Source: an uncultured Pelagibacteraceae bacterium (GTDB taxonomy: Bacteria > Pseudomonadota > Alphaproteobacteria > Pelagibacterales > Pelagibacteraceae). From it: a DNA stretch of 56,803 nt. Shown here piece by piece: positions 44,440 through 54,414 of the stretch (position 1 is the first letter of the stretch; each line of letters starts with the position of its first letter). The notes beneath the pieces are model-generated. The model did no database searches. It had not been told where the DNA came from and was given only the letters and a program-made list of their open reading frames with translations. The translations under genes were made by a program, and so were the position numbers. Location of the stretch: NCBI GenBank assembly GCA_902597555.1, contig CACJYE010000002.1, forward strand, positions 1 through 56,803, given 5' to 3'.

Positions 44440-45035
44440 AAGTTTTGAGCTATTACCATTGTAAGTAACATTGGTAATGATAATAAAGTATTTGTTCTTG
44501 AAAATAACATCGCTGTTTTTGCTGACTTTGCTTTAGTGTCAGGATCACTCTCAACAATTCCTAATGCTCTTTTTTGATTTGGCCAAATTACAAACCAAAC
44601 ATTAAATGCCATTATAATTCCTAACCACATTCCAATACCTATTGCTGTATGTTTTGGAACACCTGAGCCAATACTTAAAGTCATTGCATCATGAAGATAT
44701 CCATTAAGAAGAGCAAGAATTAAGCCTGAAAGTACTGTTAATGCAGCAGCCCATCTAAAGTAAAATAATGCAGCTGGTGCTATTACTTTACCGATAGCAG
44801 GTTTTTGCTCATCTGGAATTTTTCCCATATTTGGAATTTGAACAAAATTGAAATACCAAAGTAATCCAATCCACATAATTGCAACAATTACATGTATGTA
44901 TCTAAATAACCAGCTCCAGAATAATGTATCAATAGCTATGCCATCATTTAAATAAAACAATCCTAAAAACAATAAAATAGCAATAGCTAATGATGCATGA
45001 ACTGTTTTTGATAATGATGATAATAAATTAATCAT
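44433..45035 (-). CDS. PuuD-like (urate hydroxylase membrane domain) protein
   Basis: A 200-residue membrane protein with five to six helices. RYIHVIVAIMWIGLLWYFNFVQIP near 45-68 and the FRWAAALTVLSGLILAL and GIGMWLGIIMAFNVWFVIWPNQ segments resemble the N-terminal domain of PuuD urate hydroxylases (DUF989), including a His that could bind haem. Known PuuD proteins carry a C-terminal cytochrome c domain; none is present (no CxxCH), and no purine genes are nearby. A urate role should be treated as unproven. Confidence 0.7.
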   Translation of the reverse strand: MINLLSSLSKTVHASLAIAILLFLGLFYLNDGIAIDTLFWSWLFRYIHVIVAIMWIGLLWYFNFVQIPNMGKIPDEQKPAIGKVIAPAALFYFRWAAALTVLSGLILALLNGYLHDAMTLSIGSGVPKHTAIGIGMWLGIIMAFNVWFVIWPNQKRALGIVESDPDTKAKSAKTAMLFSRTNTLLSLPMLLTMVIAQNLY

Positions 45036-45084
45036 GATTCTCTAATTTATACACTAATTTTTGAATATTTTTAAGTTGTTAAAT

Positions 45085-47937
45085 TTAGGTCAAAAGAGGT
45101 TTTAAAAATTGTCCAGTATAACTTCCTTTAACTTTGCATACTTCTTCAGGTTTTCCTTCGGCGACAATATTACCACCTTTTACACCACCTTCAGGACCCA
45201 TATCCACAATATAATCTGCTGTTTTAATTACATCTAAATTATGTTCAATTACAACTACTGTATTCCCAAGTTTTACAAATGTATGAAGTATCTCTAAAAG
45301 TTTTTTAATATCATGTTGATGCAAACCTGTAGTTGGTTCATCTAATATATACATTGTTCTTCCGGTAGATCTTTTTGAAAGTTCTTTTGCAAGTTTAATT
45401 CGTTGTGCTTCACCTCCTGATAGCGTAGTTGCTTGTTGGCCGATTTTTATATAACCCAATCCAACTTTTTTAAGAGTTAATAATTTTGTTTTTATATTAG
45501 ATATATTTTCAAAATATTCACACCCTTCATCAACTGACATATCCAAAACATCAGCAATACTTTTACCTTTAAATTTTATTTCTAAAGTTTCTCTATTATA
45601 TCTAGTACCTTTACACTCATCGCATTGTATATAAACGTCAGGTAAAAAATGCATTTCATATGTGATTACACCATCGCCCTCACAAGCTTCACATCTACCT
45701 CCTTTAACATTGAAAGAAAATCTGCCTGGTTTATATCCTCGCGTTTTAGACTCTGGTAAACTTGTAAACCAATCTCTAATAGGCCCAAAAGCTCCAGTAT
45801 ATGTTGCTGGATTAGATCTAGGTGTTCTACCAATAGGTGATTGGTCAATATCAATTATTTTATCAATCAATTCTACACCTTTGTATCCTTTAAATGATTT
45901 AGGAGTTTTCCGTGCTTTACTGTTTAAAGTTAAATTTAATGCATGAAATAAAGTCTGTAATATTAAAGTAGATTTTCCACTCCCAGAGACACCAGTAACA
46001 CACGTAAATGTTCCGGTTGGTATCTTAAGATTAACATTGTTTAAATTATTTCCACTTGCACCATTGATTTCAACAAATCTTCCATTTTTAGCTAAACGTC
46101 TTGTTCTAGGTATTTCAATTGTTTTTTTATTGGCTAGATACTGGCCTGTAATACTATTTTTATCTTTTTTAATTTCTTCATATGATCCTTGTGATGTTAT
46201 CTCGCCACCATTACTACCAGCTTCAGGACCTAGATCTATAATATGATCTGCATTTTCCATTGTCTCGGTATCATGTTCAACAACAATTACGGTGTTACCA
46301 AGATCTCGTAATCTTTTTAATGCGTTAATTAGCTTTACGTTGTCTTTTTGATGTAATCCAATTGAAGGTTCATCCAAAACATATAATACACCTGTTAAAC
46401 CGGATCCAATCTGTGAAGCTAATCTTATTCTTTGAGCCTCTCCACCTGATAGAGTTCCAGATTCTCTTGATAATGTTAAATAATCTAAACCAACATTTAA
46501 AAGAAAATTTAACCTTTCATTAATCTCTTTTAAAACATGTTCGGCAATTTTAAATTGTCTTTTATCAAGATTATTTTCTAAATTTTTAAACCATTCTGCT
46601 GCATCTAAAATAGATTTTTTTGTTACTTCACTAATATTAAGATCATTAATTTTAACACACAAAGCTTCCTCTTTTAATCTGTCACCATTACATGCTTCAC
46701 ATGCTGTATCCGATTGATATTCAGCAATGGCTTCTCTTTTCCATTCACTATCAGATTCTAAAAATCTTCTTTCAAGATTGTTAATTACGCCTTCAAAGGT
46801 TTTTTTGTAAGAATATTTTTCGTATCCATCGTCATAATTGAATTTAATCTCATCTTCATCTGAACCATAAAGAATAATATCTTTTATTTTTTTAGGTAAT
46901 TTTTTCCATTTTTCATCTAAAGAAAAACCATAATGTTTTGCTAAAGATGCTAAAGTTTGAGCATAATATAATGTTGTTGATTTTGACCAAGGTTCAATTG
47001 CTCCATCTGCTAAACTTTTTCTTTCATCTGGAACAACTAAATTTGGATCAACATTTAATTTCATTCCAATTCCCTCACACTCTTCGCACGCTCCATAAGG
47101 GCTGTTAAATGAAAAAAGTCTTGGCTCTATTTCCTCAATTGTAAAACCACTCTCAGGGCAAGCAAACTTTGTAGAGTAAATTAACTTTTCAATTTTTCTA
47201 AATTTTTGAGGAAGAGTTTCATCCACATATTCAACAAATACTAGACCGTTTGCTAAATTTACAGCTGTTTCAACACTTTCAGCTAATCTGTTTCCAAGTT
47301 TTGAATTTAAAACTATTCTATCAACTAAGATTGAAATATCATGTTTAAGCTTTTTATCTAGATTGGGTGATTTTTCTATATCATATAGAACATTATCAAT
47401 TTTAATTTTTCTAAATCCTCTTCTCTTGTAACTTAAAATATCCTTTTTATATTCACCTTTACGACCTCTTACCACAGGAGCATAAATATATATTGTTGAT
47501 TTTTTTGGCAATTTTTTAACTAAATCTACTATTTGAGTAATCGTTTGAGAGGTTATTGGTTTGCCTGTGAATGGTGAGTAGGGTATTCCAGCTCTAGCAT
47601 ATAACACTCTCATGTAATCATAAATTTCAGTTACAGTCGCAACAGTAGATCTTGGATTTTTTGAGGTATTTTTTTGTTCTATTGCAATAGCTGGACTTAA
47701 TCCTTCAATTAAATCAACATTTGGTTTTTTCATTTTATCTAAAAATTGACGTGCATAGGCAGATAAACTCTCTACATACCTTCTCTGACCTTCTGCATAG
47801 ATAGTATCAAAAGCTAAAGATGATTTTCCTGACCCTGACAGACCTGTTATGACCACAAACTTGTCTTTTGGAATCTCTACGGTAACATTCTTCAAATTAT
47901 GTTCTTTAGCGCCCTTTATAACTATCTTTTTCATCAT
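45085..47937 (-). CDS. uvrA: Excinuclease ABC subunit A
   Basis: A 950-residue damage-recognition ATPase of nucleotide excision repair. There are two ABC modules: Walker [11 protein letters not shown] near 34 and [10 protein letters not shown] near 650, signatures [12 protein letters not shown] near 497 and [12 protein letters not shown] near 838, and Walker B segments [13 protein letters not shown] and [12 protein letters not shown]. The C-terminal zinc finger (CEACEGDG with [10 protein letters not shown]) is complete. In the N-terminal zinc site the second Cys is Ser (CPESGF), a change I recall as usual in alphaproteobacteria. A second ATG one codon downstream could also start the protein. 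Confidence 0.97.
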   Translation of the reverse strand: MMKKIVIKGAKEHNLKNVTVEIPKDKFVVITGLSGSGKSSLAFDTIYAEGQRRYVESLSAYARQFLDKMKKPNVDLIEGLSPAIAIEQKNTSKNPRSTVATVTEIYDYMRVLYARAGIPYSPFTGKPITSQTITQIVDLVKKLPKKSTIYIYAPVVRGRKGEYKKDILSYKRRGFRKIKIDNVLYDIEKSPNLDKKLKHDISILVDRIVLNSKLGNRLAESVETAVNLANGLVFVEYVDETLPQKFRKIEKLIYSTKFACPESGFTIEEIEPRLFSFNSPYGACEECEGIGMKLNVDPNLVVPDERKSLADGAIEPWSKSTTLYYAQTLASLAKHYGFSLDEKWKKLPKKIKDIILYGSDEDEIKFNYDDGYEKYSYKKTFEGVINNLERRFLESDSEWKREAIAEYQSDTACEACNGDRLKEEALCVKINDLNISEVTKKSILDAAEWFKNLENNLDKRQFKIAEHVLKEINERLNFLLNVGLDYLTLSRESGTLSGGEAQRIRLASQIGSGLTGVLYVLDEPSIGLHQKDNVKLINALKRLRDLGNTVIVVEHDTETMENADHIIDLGPEAGSNGGEITSQGSYEEIKKDKNSITGQYLANKKTIEIPRTRRLAKNGRFVEINGASGNNLNNVNLKIPTGTFTCVTGVSGSGKSTLILQTLFHALNLTLNSKARKTPKSFKGYKGVELIDKIIDIDQSPIGRTPRSNPATYTGAFGPIRDWFTSLPESKTRGYKPGRFSFNVKGGRCEACEGDGVITYEMHFLPDVYIQCDECKGTRYNRETLEIKFKGKSIADVLDMSVDEGCEYFENISNIKTKLLTLKKVGLGYIKIGQQATTLSGGEAQRIKLAKELSKRSTGRTMYILDEPTTGLHQHDIKKLLEILHTFVKLGNTVVVIEHNLDVIKTADYIVDMGPEGGVKGGNIVAEGKPEEVCKVKGSYTGQFLKPLLT

Positions 47938-47983
47938 AATTTTAGTTGCTTTGAGTTAATAAAATTAATATTCAGAAGAATTG

Positions 47984-47992
47984 TGATATAAT
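47984..47992 (+). promoter_or_regulatory. extended -10 element upstream of ssb
   Basis: TGA-TATAAT (TGnTATAAT) is a perfect extended -10 located about 33 nt before the ssb ATG (48026); no good -35 is visible, which fits extended -10 promoters. The 88-nt uvrA/ssb spacer shows no alphaproteobacterial SOS box (GTTC-N7-GTTC). Confidence 0.45.
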
Positions 47993-48025
47993 TCTAATTA
48001 ACTAAATTAACAAATATTAAATATT

Positions 48026-48475
48026 ATGGCTGGAAGTTTAAATAAAGTATTATTAATTGGTCGTTTGGGCGCAGATCCTGAAATTAAGCAAATGTCTAAT
48101 GGTAAAAGTGTAGCCAGATTAAGCCTTGCAACAAGTCAATCCTGGAGAGATAAAAATACTGGTGAAAGAAAAGAAAAAACTGAATGGCACCGTGTAGTTG
48201 TATTTAACGAAGGTTTAGTAAATGTTGTTCAACAATATTTAAAAAAAGGTGCTCAAGTTTATGTTGAAGGACAACTTACAACAAGAAAATGGAAAGACGA
48301 ACAATCTGGACAAGATAAATATTCAACTGAAATAGTAATACAAGGATATAATTCTTCTCTCACAATGTTGGGTGGGGGAAATTCTGGTGGTGGAATTCAA
48401 AATGATACAACTCAACAAAATAACATTGAGGATTCTTCACAAGTATCAGACATGGATGATGAAATTCCATTTTAG
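48026..48475 (+). CDS. ssb: Single-stranded DNA-binding protein
   Basis: A 149-residue SSB. The OB fold (about 1-112) starts [16 protein letters not shown] and has [22 protein letters not shown] short Gly/Asn/Gln linker leads to the acidic C-terminal tip DMDDEIPF that recruits partner proteins. Divergent from uvrA, as in E. coli. gyrA follows after 5 nt. Confidence 0.96.
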   Translation: MAGSLNKVLLIGRLGADPEIKQMSNGKSVARLSLATSQSWRDKNTGERKEKTEWHRVVVFNEGLVNVVQQYLKKGAQVYVEGQLTTRKWKDEQSGQDKYSTEIVIQGYNSSLTMLGGGNSGGGIQNDTTQQNNIEDSSQVSDMDDEIPF

Positions 48476-48480
48476 TTTCT

Positions 48481-51060
48481 ATGAAAAATACTGAAGAGTT
48501 TAAAGATAAAAATATAAAATTAATCTCAATGCATGATGAGATGAGTTCATCATATCTTTCTTATGCAATGAGTGTAATTGTGAGTCGTGCACTTCCTGAT
48601 GTAAGAGACGGATTAAAACCTGTTCATAGAAGAATTTTATACGCAATGTACAAAGGTGGATATGATTGGTCTAAACAATTTAGAAAATCTGCAAGAATAG
48701 TTGGAGATGTTATTGGTAAATATCATCCTCATGGTGACCAATCTGTTTATGATGCTTTAGTTAGAATGGTACAAGATTTCTCTATGAGCTTACCGTTAGT
48801 TGAAGGTCAAGGAAATTTTGGTTCTATAGATGGGGATCCTGCTGCTGCAATGAGATATACGGAAACTCGTTTGTCAAAAGTTTCTCAATATTTGATTGAT
48901 GACATTGAAAAAAATACAATTACTTTCAAAAGTAATTATGATGAAACAGAAAAAGAACCTAGTGTTTTACCATCACAATTTCCAAATTTATTAGTAAATG
49001 GAGCTGGTGGTATCGCTGTAGGTATGGCAACAAGCATACCTCCACATAATTTAGGTGAAATTATAGATGGTACTTTGGCCTTAATAGATAATAAAGATAT
49101 TAAAATTAAAGAATTGATGAAACATATACCTGGTCCAGATTTTCCAACTGGTGGAGTAATTATAGGTAAAGATATAATTAAACAAGGATATAACAATGGA
49201 AGAGGATCCTTCAAGATAAGGGGTGAAATCTCAATTGAACAACAAAAAAATGGGCGTGAAAGACTTGTAATAACTTCTATACCTTTTCAAGTAAATAAAT
49301 CTGTTTTAAATGAAAGGATTGCTCAATTAGTAAGAGAAAAAAAGATTGAAGGAATTAGAGATATTAGAGACGAGTCTAGCAGAGAAGGTATTAGAGTAGC
49401 AATAGATTTAAGAAACGGTGTCGAACCAGAGACTATCAAGAGACAATTATATAAAAATACTCAAATTGAGAGCTCATTTGGTTTTAACACTTTAGCAATT
49501 GTTGAAGGAAAACCTCAAACTTGCACACTAAAAGATTTTTTATCTAATTTTTTAACCTTTAGAGAAGATGTAGTTATTAAGAAAACTAAATTTGATCTTC
49601 AAAAAGCAGAGGAGCGCGCTCATATACTATTAGGATTATCAGTTTCAGTTGAAAACTTAGATAAAATAATAAAAATTATTCGATCATCTAAAACACCTGA
49701 TGAAGCTAAAATTTCAATTTTAAAAACCAAATGGAAAATAAATAAATCACAAAAACTATTTTCTTTGGTGGAGGGAAAAAGGGGAAAAAACCTTTATACT
49801 TTATCCGAACCGCAAGTTTTAGCTATTTTAGAATTAAGACTTCAAAAATTAACTGCATTAGGAATAAATGAAATCGAGGTTGAAATTAAAAAATTAGCTG
49901 AACTAATTGCTAAATATAAAAAGATTATTTCATCAAAAAAAGAACTCTTAAAAGTAATCAGTGAGGAGTTAAAAAATATTAAAGATAAATTTGCTATACC
50001 AAGAAGAACTAAAATTATAGATGCGGTTTTAAATTATGATATTGAAGAAACCATTCAAAAACAATCGGTAATAATTACTGTTACATTGCAAGGATACATA
50101 AAAAGAGGATCTTTAGATGGAGTTAAAAAACAGAAAAGAGGAGGTAAGGGAAAATCAGGAATTACAACTAGAGATCAAGACTCTGTTGTTCAAACATTGT
50201 CAGTAAATACCCATACTTCAGTTCTCTTCTTTTCTACTGAGGGTTTAGTTTATAAAATCAAAGCTTGGAAAATCCCAGAGGGCTCGTCATCATCTAAAGG
50301 TAAGTCTTTATTCAATATTTTACCATTAAAAAGTCACCAAGCAATAAGCTCAATTATGCCAATGCCTGAAGATGAAACGGACTTAAAAAATTATCAAATA
50401 ATTTTTGCTACAGCGCAAGGAAAAGTGCGAAAAAATAGTTTAGAAGATTTTTCATCAATCAATGCATCTGGTAAAATTGCAATGAAATTAGATAATAATG
50501 ACAAAATCGTAGGTGTTAAAATTTGTAAAGACTATCAGGATATAATTTTAAGCACAAAATTTGGTAAATGCATTAGATTCGAGGCTAAAAAGCTAAGAGT
50601 TTTTAAAGGTAGATCTTCTAAAGGAATTAAAGGAATAGAGCTAGCATCAAATGACCAAATAGTTTCATTATCAGTTATTGATAACGATAAAATAAATAAA
50701 AACGGAAAAAAATCAAAAGATGAAAAATCTGAATTAAAAGCAAAAGAGAAATTTGTTTTGTCAATAACTGAAAATGGTTATGGTAAAAAGACCTCACATA
50801 TAGATTATAGGGTTACTAATAGAGGTGGAAAAGGCATTATAGGAATAGTAAATTCGCCTCGAAATGGAAACATTACTTCGTCTTTTCCTGTTTTTGAAGG
50901 TGATGAAATTTTAATTTCTACGAACAAAGGTAGGGTGATTAGAGTAGCTGTCAAAGAAATTAGAACTGCTGGAAGAAATACTCAAGGTGTAAGAATAATT
51001 AAGTTATCAGGTGAAGAAAAAGTTGTTTCAGCAATTAAAATTGATGATAATTTAATTTGA
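48481..51060 (+). CDS. gyrA: DNA gyrase subunit A
   Basis: An 859-residue type II topoisomerase subunit. The quinolone-resistance region reads [18 protein letters not shown] (Gln at the position of E. coli Ser83), the catalytic Tyr is in [10 protein letters not shown] near residue 124, and the C-terminal beta-pinwheel (about 520-855) contains the GyrA box as QKRGGKG, one substitution from QRRGGKG. Presence of that box favours GyrA over ParC. A Lys-rich insertion (about 735-755) interrupts the pinwheel. The stop overlaps the coaD ATG by one base. Confidence 0.95.
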   Translation: MKNTEEFKDKNIKLISMHDEMSSSYLSYAMSVIVSRALPDVRDGLKPVHRRILYAMYKGGYDWSKQFRKSARIVGDVIGKYHPHGDQSVYDALVRMVQDFSMSLPLVEGQGNFGSIDGDPAAAMRYTETRLSKVSQYLIDDIEKNTITFKSNYDETEKEPSVLPSQFPNLLVNGAGGIAVGMATSIPPHNLGEIIDGTLALIDNKDIKIKELMKHIPGPDFPTGGVIIGKDIIKQGYNNGRGSFKIRGEISIEQQKNGRERLVITSIPFQVNKSVLNERIAQLVREKKIEGIRDIRDESSREGIRVAIDLRNGVEPETIKRQLYKNTQIESSFGFNTLAIVEGKPQTCTLKDFLSNFLTFREDVVIKKTKFDLQKAEERAHILLGLSVSVENLDKIIKIIRSSKTPDEAKISILKTKWKINKSQKLFSLVEGKRGKNLYTLSEPQVLAILELRLQKLTALGINEIEVEIKKLAELIAKYKKIISSKKELLKVISEELKNIKDKFAIPRRTKIIDAVLNYDIEETIQKQSVIITVTLQGYIKRGSLDGVKKQKRGGKGKSGITTRDQDSVVQTLSVNTHTSVLFFSTEGLVYKIKAWKIPEGSSSSKGKSLFNILPLKSHQAISSIMPMPEDETDLKNYQIIFATAQGKVRKNSLEDFSSINASGKIAMKLDNNDKIVGVKICKDYQDIILSTKFGKCIRFEAKKLRVFKGRSSKGIKGIELASNDQIVSLSVIDNDKINKNGKKSKDEKSELKAKEKFVLSITENGYGKKTSHIDYRVTNRGGKGIIGIVNSPRNGNITSSFPVFEGDEILISTNKGRVIRVAVKEIRTAGRNTQGVRIIKLSGEEKVVSAIKIDDNLI

Positions 51061-51554
51061 TGAGTAAAATTGCAATTTATCCTGGAACATTTGATCCAAT
51101 CACTTTCGGACATATAGATGTCATAAAAAAATCATTAAAATTATTTGATAAAATAGTTGTAGGTGTTTCTGATGAAGGTAATAAAAATTATCTATTCAGT
51201 TCTGATGAAAGAATTGAAATAGTTAACAAAGCTTTATTTAAAGACTTAAAATTAAATAAAAAAAAAATAAAAGTAGTTTCTTTTGACTCTTTAACTACTG
51301 ATTTGTGCAAAAAATATAAATCAAACATTATTTTAAGAGGATTAAGAGCTGTATCTGATTTTGAATATGAATTTCAATTAGCTGGTATGAATAGAAAATT
51401 GAGCCAAAATATTGAAACAATTTTTTTGATGTCTGATGTAGAAAATCAAATCATCTCATCAAGATTTGTTAAAGAAATTGTTAAATTAAAAGGTGATATT
51501 AAAAAATTCACTACAAAAAGTACAATTAAATCATTAAAAGATAAATATGAGTAA
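51060..51554 (+). CDS. coaD: Pantetheine-phosphate adenylyltransferase
   Basis: A 164-residue nucleotidyltransferase of coenzyme A synthesis (4'-phosphopantetheine to dephospho-CoA). The nucleotide motif YPGTFDPITFGHIDVI is at residues 7-22 (T/H-x-G-H). ILRGLRAVSDFEYEFQLAGMNR near 90-111 and the ISSRFVKEI element near 135 (family ISSxxVKE) are also typical. ATG 51060 overlaps the gyrA stop (TGATG); a TTG codon just upstream is not needed. It overlaps the next gene by 8 nt. Confidence 0.95.
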   Translation: MSKIAIYPGTFDPITFGHIDVIKKSLKLFDKIVVGVSDEGNKNYLFSSDERIEIVNKALFKDLKLNKKKIKVVSFDSLTTDLCKKYKSNIILRGLRAVSDFEYEFQLAGMNRKLSQNIETIFLMSDVENQIISSRFVKEIVKLKGDIKKFTTKSTIKSLKDKYE

Positions 51555-52107
51555 AATTTTTATTAAAATACTGATTTTGTTTTATTTAATTATTAATCAA
51601 TCAATAGCTGAGGAGAATATAATGATATTAAAATTAAAGGATGGCGATGTAAAAATTGAATTATTTGAAGATGTTGCGCCCAATCATGTTAAAAGAATTA
51701 AAGAATTAGCAAATAGTGGAAAATATGACAATGTTGTTTTTCATAGAGTTATTGATGGATTTATGGCTCAAACAGGTGATGTAAAATTTGGAAATTCAGA
51801 ATCTAAAGAATTCGATCTTAGAAGAGCTGGAATGGGTGGATCAGATTTTCCAGACTTAGAGCAAGAATTCAATAGTCTACCACATGATAGAGGAACTTTG
51901 TCAATGGCGAGAGCTCAAGATCCAAATAGTGCAAATAGTCAATTTTTTATTTGTTTTCAGCCAGCTCCTTTTTTAGATCGTCAATATACAGTTTTTGGAA
52001 AAGTTATCGAGGGAATGGAATTTGTCGATAAAATAAAAAGAGGAGATCAAAACAATAACGGCGCTGTAACTGATCCAGATAAAATTATTAGTTTCAAATC
52101 TCAATAA
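51547..52107 (+). CDS. Periplasmic cyclophilin-type peptidyl-prolyl isomerase
   Basis: A 186-residue protein with a signal peptide (MSKIFIKILILFYLIIN, cleavage near SIAEEN) and a cyclophilin domain (about 26-183). The active-site Arg is in VVFHRVIDGFMAQTGD, and GTLSMARAQDPNSANSQFFICF and QYTVFGKVIEGMEFVDKI are canonical. It folds exported proteins in the periplasm. It overlaps coaD by 8 nt and precedes tgt by 8 nt. Confidence 0.93.
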   Translation: MSKIFIKILILFYLIINQSIAEENIMILKLKDGDVKIELFEDVAPNHVKRIKELANSGKYDNVVFHRVIDGFMAQTGDVKFGNSESKEFDLRRAGMGGSDFPDLEQEFNSLPHDRGTLSMARAQDPNSANSQFFICFQPAPFLDRQYTVFGKVIEGMEFVDKIKRGDQNNNGAVTDPDKIISFKSQ

Positions 52108-52115
52108 TTTTATTA

Positions 52116-53228
52116 ATGGCATTAAAAAAATTTGCCTTTAACGTTTTAAAAAAAGATAAATTTGCAAGGTCTGGTTTAATTGAGACACATCGTGGTAATA
52201 TACAAACCCCAGCTTTTATGCCTGTGGGAACACAAGCAACTGTAAAAGCTTGCACAATAGATGATATTAAAAAAACTGGTTCTGAAATAATACTTTCAAA
52301 TACTTATCATTTAATGATACGGCCTGGTGTCGAAAGAATTCATTCCGCTGGTGGACTTCATAAATTTATGAATTGTGATTTACCTATTTTAACTGACTCT
52401 GGTGGTTTTCAAGTAATGTCTCTTTCAAAATTGAACAAAATTGATAAAGAGAAAGGTGCAATTTTTAATTCTCATGTTGATGGAAAGAAATTTTATTTAA
52501 GTCCAGAAGAAAGCATCAGAATACAATTGGGCTTAAATTCAGACATTGTAATGATAATGGATGAGTGTCCAAAAAAAACAGACGATTATAATCTTATTCA
52601 AAAATCAATGGACCTTTCGCTTAATTGGGCTGGAAGATCTAAATTAGCTTTCGGACACAATCCTCATAAAGCTTTATTTGGAATTGTTCAAGGAGGTCTA
52701 TTTAAAGATTTAAGACTTAAATCACTTGAAGAATTAGTTAAAATTGGTTTTGATGGTTACGCTATTGGAGGATTAGCAGTAGGTGAGACACAAAATGAAA
52801 TGTTTAATGTACTAGATGATATCAAAGAATATTTACCTATAGAAAAACCTCACTATTTAATGGGTGTTGGAACACCATCAGATATTTTAGGTGCTGTCAA
52901 AAGAGGTGTAGATATGTTTGATTGTGTGTTACCTACAAGATCTGGAAGGACAGGTTTAGCATTTACATGGAGTGGTAGGATAAATATTAAAAATAATAAG
53001 TATCAGAAGGATAATACTCCACTTGATCCTAGTTGTGAAAATCTTAACTTGAACAAATATTCAAAAAATTATCTAAATCATTTATTTAATACTAATGAAA
53101 TATTGGCTTCAATGTTATTGACGCTTCATAATATTAATTTTTATCAAGAATTAATGTCTGAGATAAGAAAGAGCATTAATTCTGGCACATTTGATGATTT
53201 TCACAATAAATACATAGATAATTTGTAG
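52116..53228 (+). CDS. tgt: Queuine tRNA-ribosyltransferase, atypical zinc site
   Basis: A 370-residue TGT, which exchanges guanine for preQ1 at the wobble base of GUN tRNAs (the tRNA-Asn GTT in this window is a substrate type). The general-base Asp is in LTDSGGFQVMSL, GIVQGG and YAIGGLAVGE bind the base, and the nucleophile Asp is in MFDCVLPTRSGR. The usual zinc motif C-x-C-x2-C-x25-H is broken: Cys307 and His338 remain at the right spacing (31), but the other two Cys positions are Asn309 and Leu312. The frame and spacing are otherwise intact. The 154-nt spacer after it holds no gene before tRNA-Lys. Confidence 0.94.
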   Translation: MALKKFAFNVLKKDKFARSGLIETHRGNIQTPAFMPVGTQATVKACTIDDIKKTGSEIILSNTYHLMIRPGVERIHSAGGLHKFMNCDLPILTDSGGFQVMSLSKLNKIDKEKGAIFNSHVDGKKFYLSPEESIRIQLGLNSDIVMIMDECPKKTDDYNLIQKSMDLSLNWAGRSKLAFGHNPHKALFGIVQGGLFKDLRLKSLEELVKIGFDGYAIGGLAVGETQNEMFNVLDDIKEYLPIEKPHYLMGVGTPSDILGAVKRGVDMFDCVLPTRSGRTGLAFTWSGRINIKNNKYQKDNTPLDPSCENLNLNKYSKNYLNHLFNTNEILASMLLTLHNINFYQELMSEIRKSINSGTFDDFHNKYIDNL

Positions 53229-53382
53229 TTATAGCAACTGTGCCATTTTGTATGAATAATCATATCAAAATCCTTAGTTTAACAACCTTAATTGATCAAA
53301 ACTTTTAAATTCAACGAATTGAAAAATAAAAATTAATCTGTATACACACACTATTCATTTAAAAAAAATGAATCTATTTTGT

Positions 53383-53458
<76 letters not shown>

Positions 53459-53469
53459 TTAATTTTGAT

Positions 53470-54297
53470 CTAGGTCAAGTTTATTGGTGGATAATCTAAT
53501 ATTACCTCATTCATCCATTCATTTAATTGCTTAATACGAGTATCAGAAGATGGATGGGTACTCATAAATTCTGGTGGTTCTTTACCCTTATTTGCTTCTT
53601 TCATTCTTTCCCAGATTTTTACTGTTTCTCTAATATCATAACCAGATAAAGAAGAAAAAATCATACCCAGATAATCAGCTTCGCTCTCCTGTTTTCTGTT
53701 AAATGGATTCATTATTCCTAGTTGAGCTAGTAATCCAACTGTATCCATTCCAGTAGTTCTATTTATATCGGATAATACACCGCCGCTAGCAATATCTATA
53801 ATTCTTGCTCCAGTATTTAATAAAACACCACGACTTGCTCTTTCTACAGAATGTTTTGCTACTGCATGAGCAACCTCATGACCCATAATTGCTGCTAAAC
53901 CGTTTTTATTTTTTGTTACATCAAGTATACCTGTATAAACTGCAATTTTACCTCCAGGCATACACCATGCATTTCTAACTTTTTTATTATCAATTAAAAT
54001 ATATTCCCAATCAAAAGTTGCTGTTGGATCATTTAAATTCGCTCTATAAAAATATTCACTAATCGAATCTTCCATTCTTTTTCCAATTTCTTTAATTTCA
54101 TTCAAAGTTTTTGTGTCATCACTCAATTTTTCTTTTTGTTTTATTTTTTCATAAATTTGCGCAGCTTGAGCATTTAACTTTGCCTCAGGTATAATTTTTA
54201 ATTGTTTTCTGTCAGTTATTGGTGCAGTAGAACAAGAATGCAAGATTAAACTACCACAACCACAGCCCAGATAAGTCAAAAATTTTCTTCTATCCAT
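53470..54297 (-). CDS. M48-family zinc metallopeptidase with twin-arginine lipoprotein-like signal
   Basis: A 275-residue Ste24/LoiP/BepA-like protease. The zinc motif HEVAH (in IMGHEVAHAVAKH, about residues 138-150) and the third-ligand helix with Glu (ESEADYLGM, about 203-211) are present, as is the C-terminal STHPSSDTRI. The N-terminus MDRRKFLTYLG has a twin-arginine (RRxFL) pattern followed by a Gly/Cys-rich hydrophobic stretch and a possible lipobox LHSC (Cys22). It probably acts in periplasmic or outer-membrane protein quality control. It is a candidate substrate of the Tat system encoded at 37157-38344. Confidence 0.9.
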   Translation of the reverse strand: MDRRKFLTYLGCGCGSLILHSCSTAPITDRKQLKIIPEAKLNAQAAQIYEKIKQKEKLSDDTKTLNEIKEIGKRMEDSISEYFYRANLNDPTATFDWEYILIDNKKVRNAWCMPGGKIAVYTGILDVTKNKNGLAAIMGHEVAHAVAKHSVERASRGVLLNTGARIIDIASGGVLSDINRTTGMDTVGLLAQLGIMNPFNRKQESEADYLGMIFSSLSGYDIRETVKIWERMKEANKGKEPPEFMSTHPSSDTRIKQLNEWMNEVILDYPPINLT

Positions 54298-54328
54298 AAG
54301 TAATTAAAATTGATAATAATAATTTAAC

Positions 54329-54406
54329 ATGAATCTTAATAACAAAATTTTAATTGTATTATTTATCATTGCAATTGTTTTTGTTGTATATGCTAGTTAT
54401 AGTTAA
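54329..54406 (+). CDS. Possible 25-residue single-helix membrane microprotein
   Basis: ATG 54329 to TAA 54404-54406 encodes MNLNNKILIVLFIIAIVFVV followed by YASYS: a short polar N-terminus, one hydrophobic helix and a short tail. It sits between the divergent M48 gene and the DUF502 gene, 8 nt before the latter. No Shine-Dalgarno is visible (TAATTTAAC), and a short hydrophobic frame can arise by chance in AT-rich DNA. Small inner-membrane proteins of this size do exist. Confidence 0.35.
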   Translation: MNLNNKILIVLFIIAIVFVVYASYS

Positions 54407-54414
54407 TTGAAAAT

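Noticed and set aside
47938-48025. An SOS/LexA site between uvrA and ssb.
   Set aside because: No GTTC-N7-GTTC or CTGT-type operator is visible in the 88-nt spacer.
53353-53373. ATTCATTT-AAAAA-AAATGAAT inverted repeat between tgt and tRNA-Lys, as a terminator.
   Set aside because: It is made almost only of A:T pairs and lacks a T-run; it is 10 nt before the tRNA and could equally be chance in this composition.
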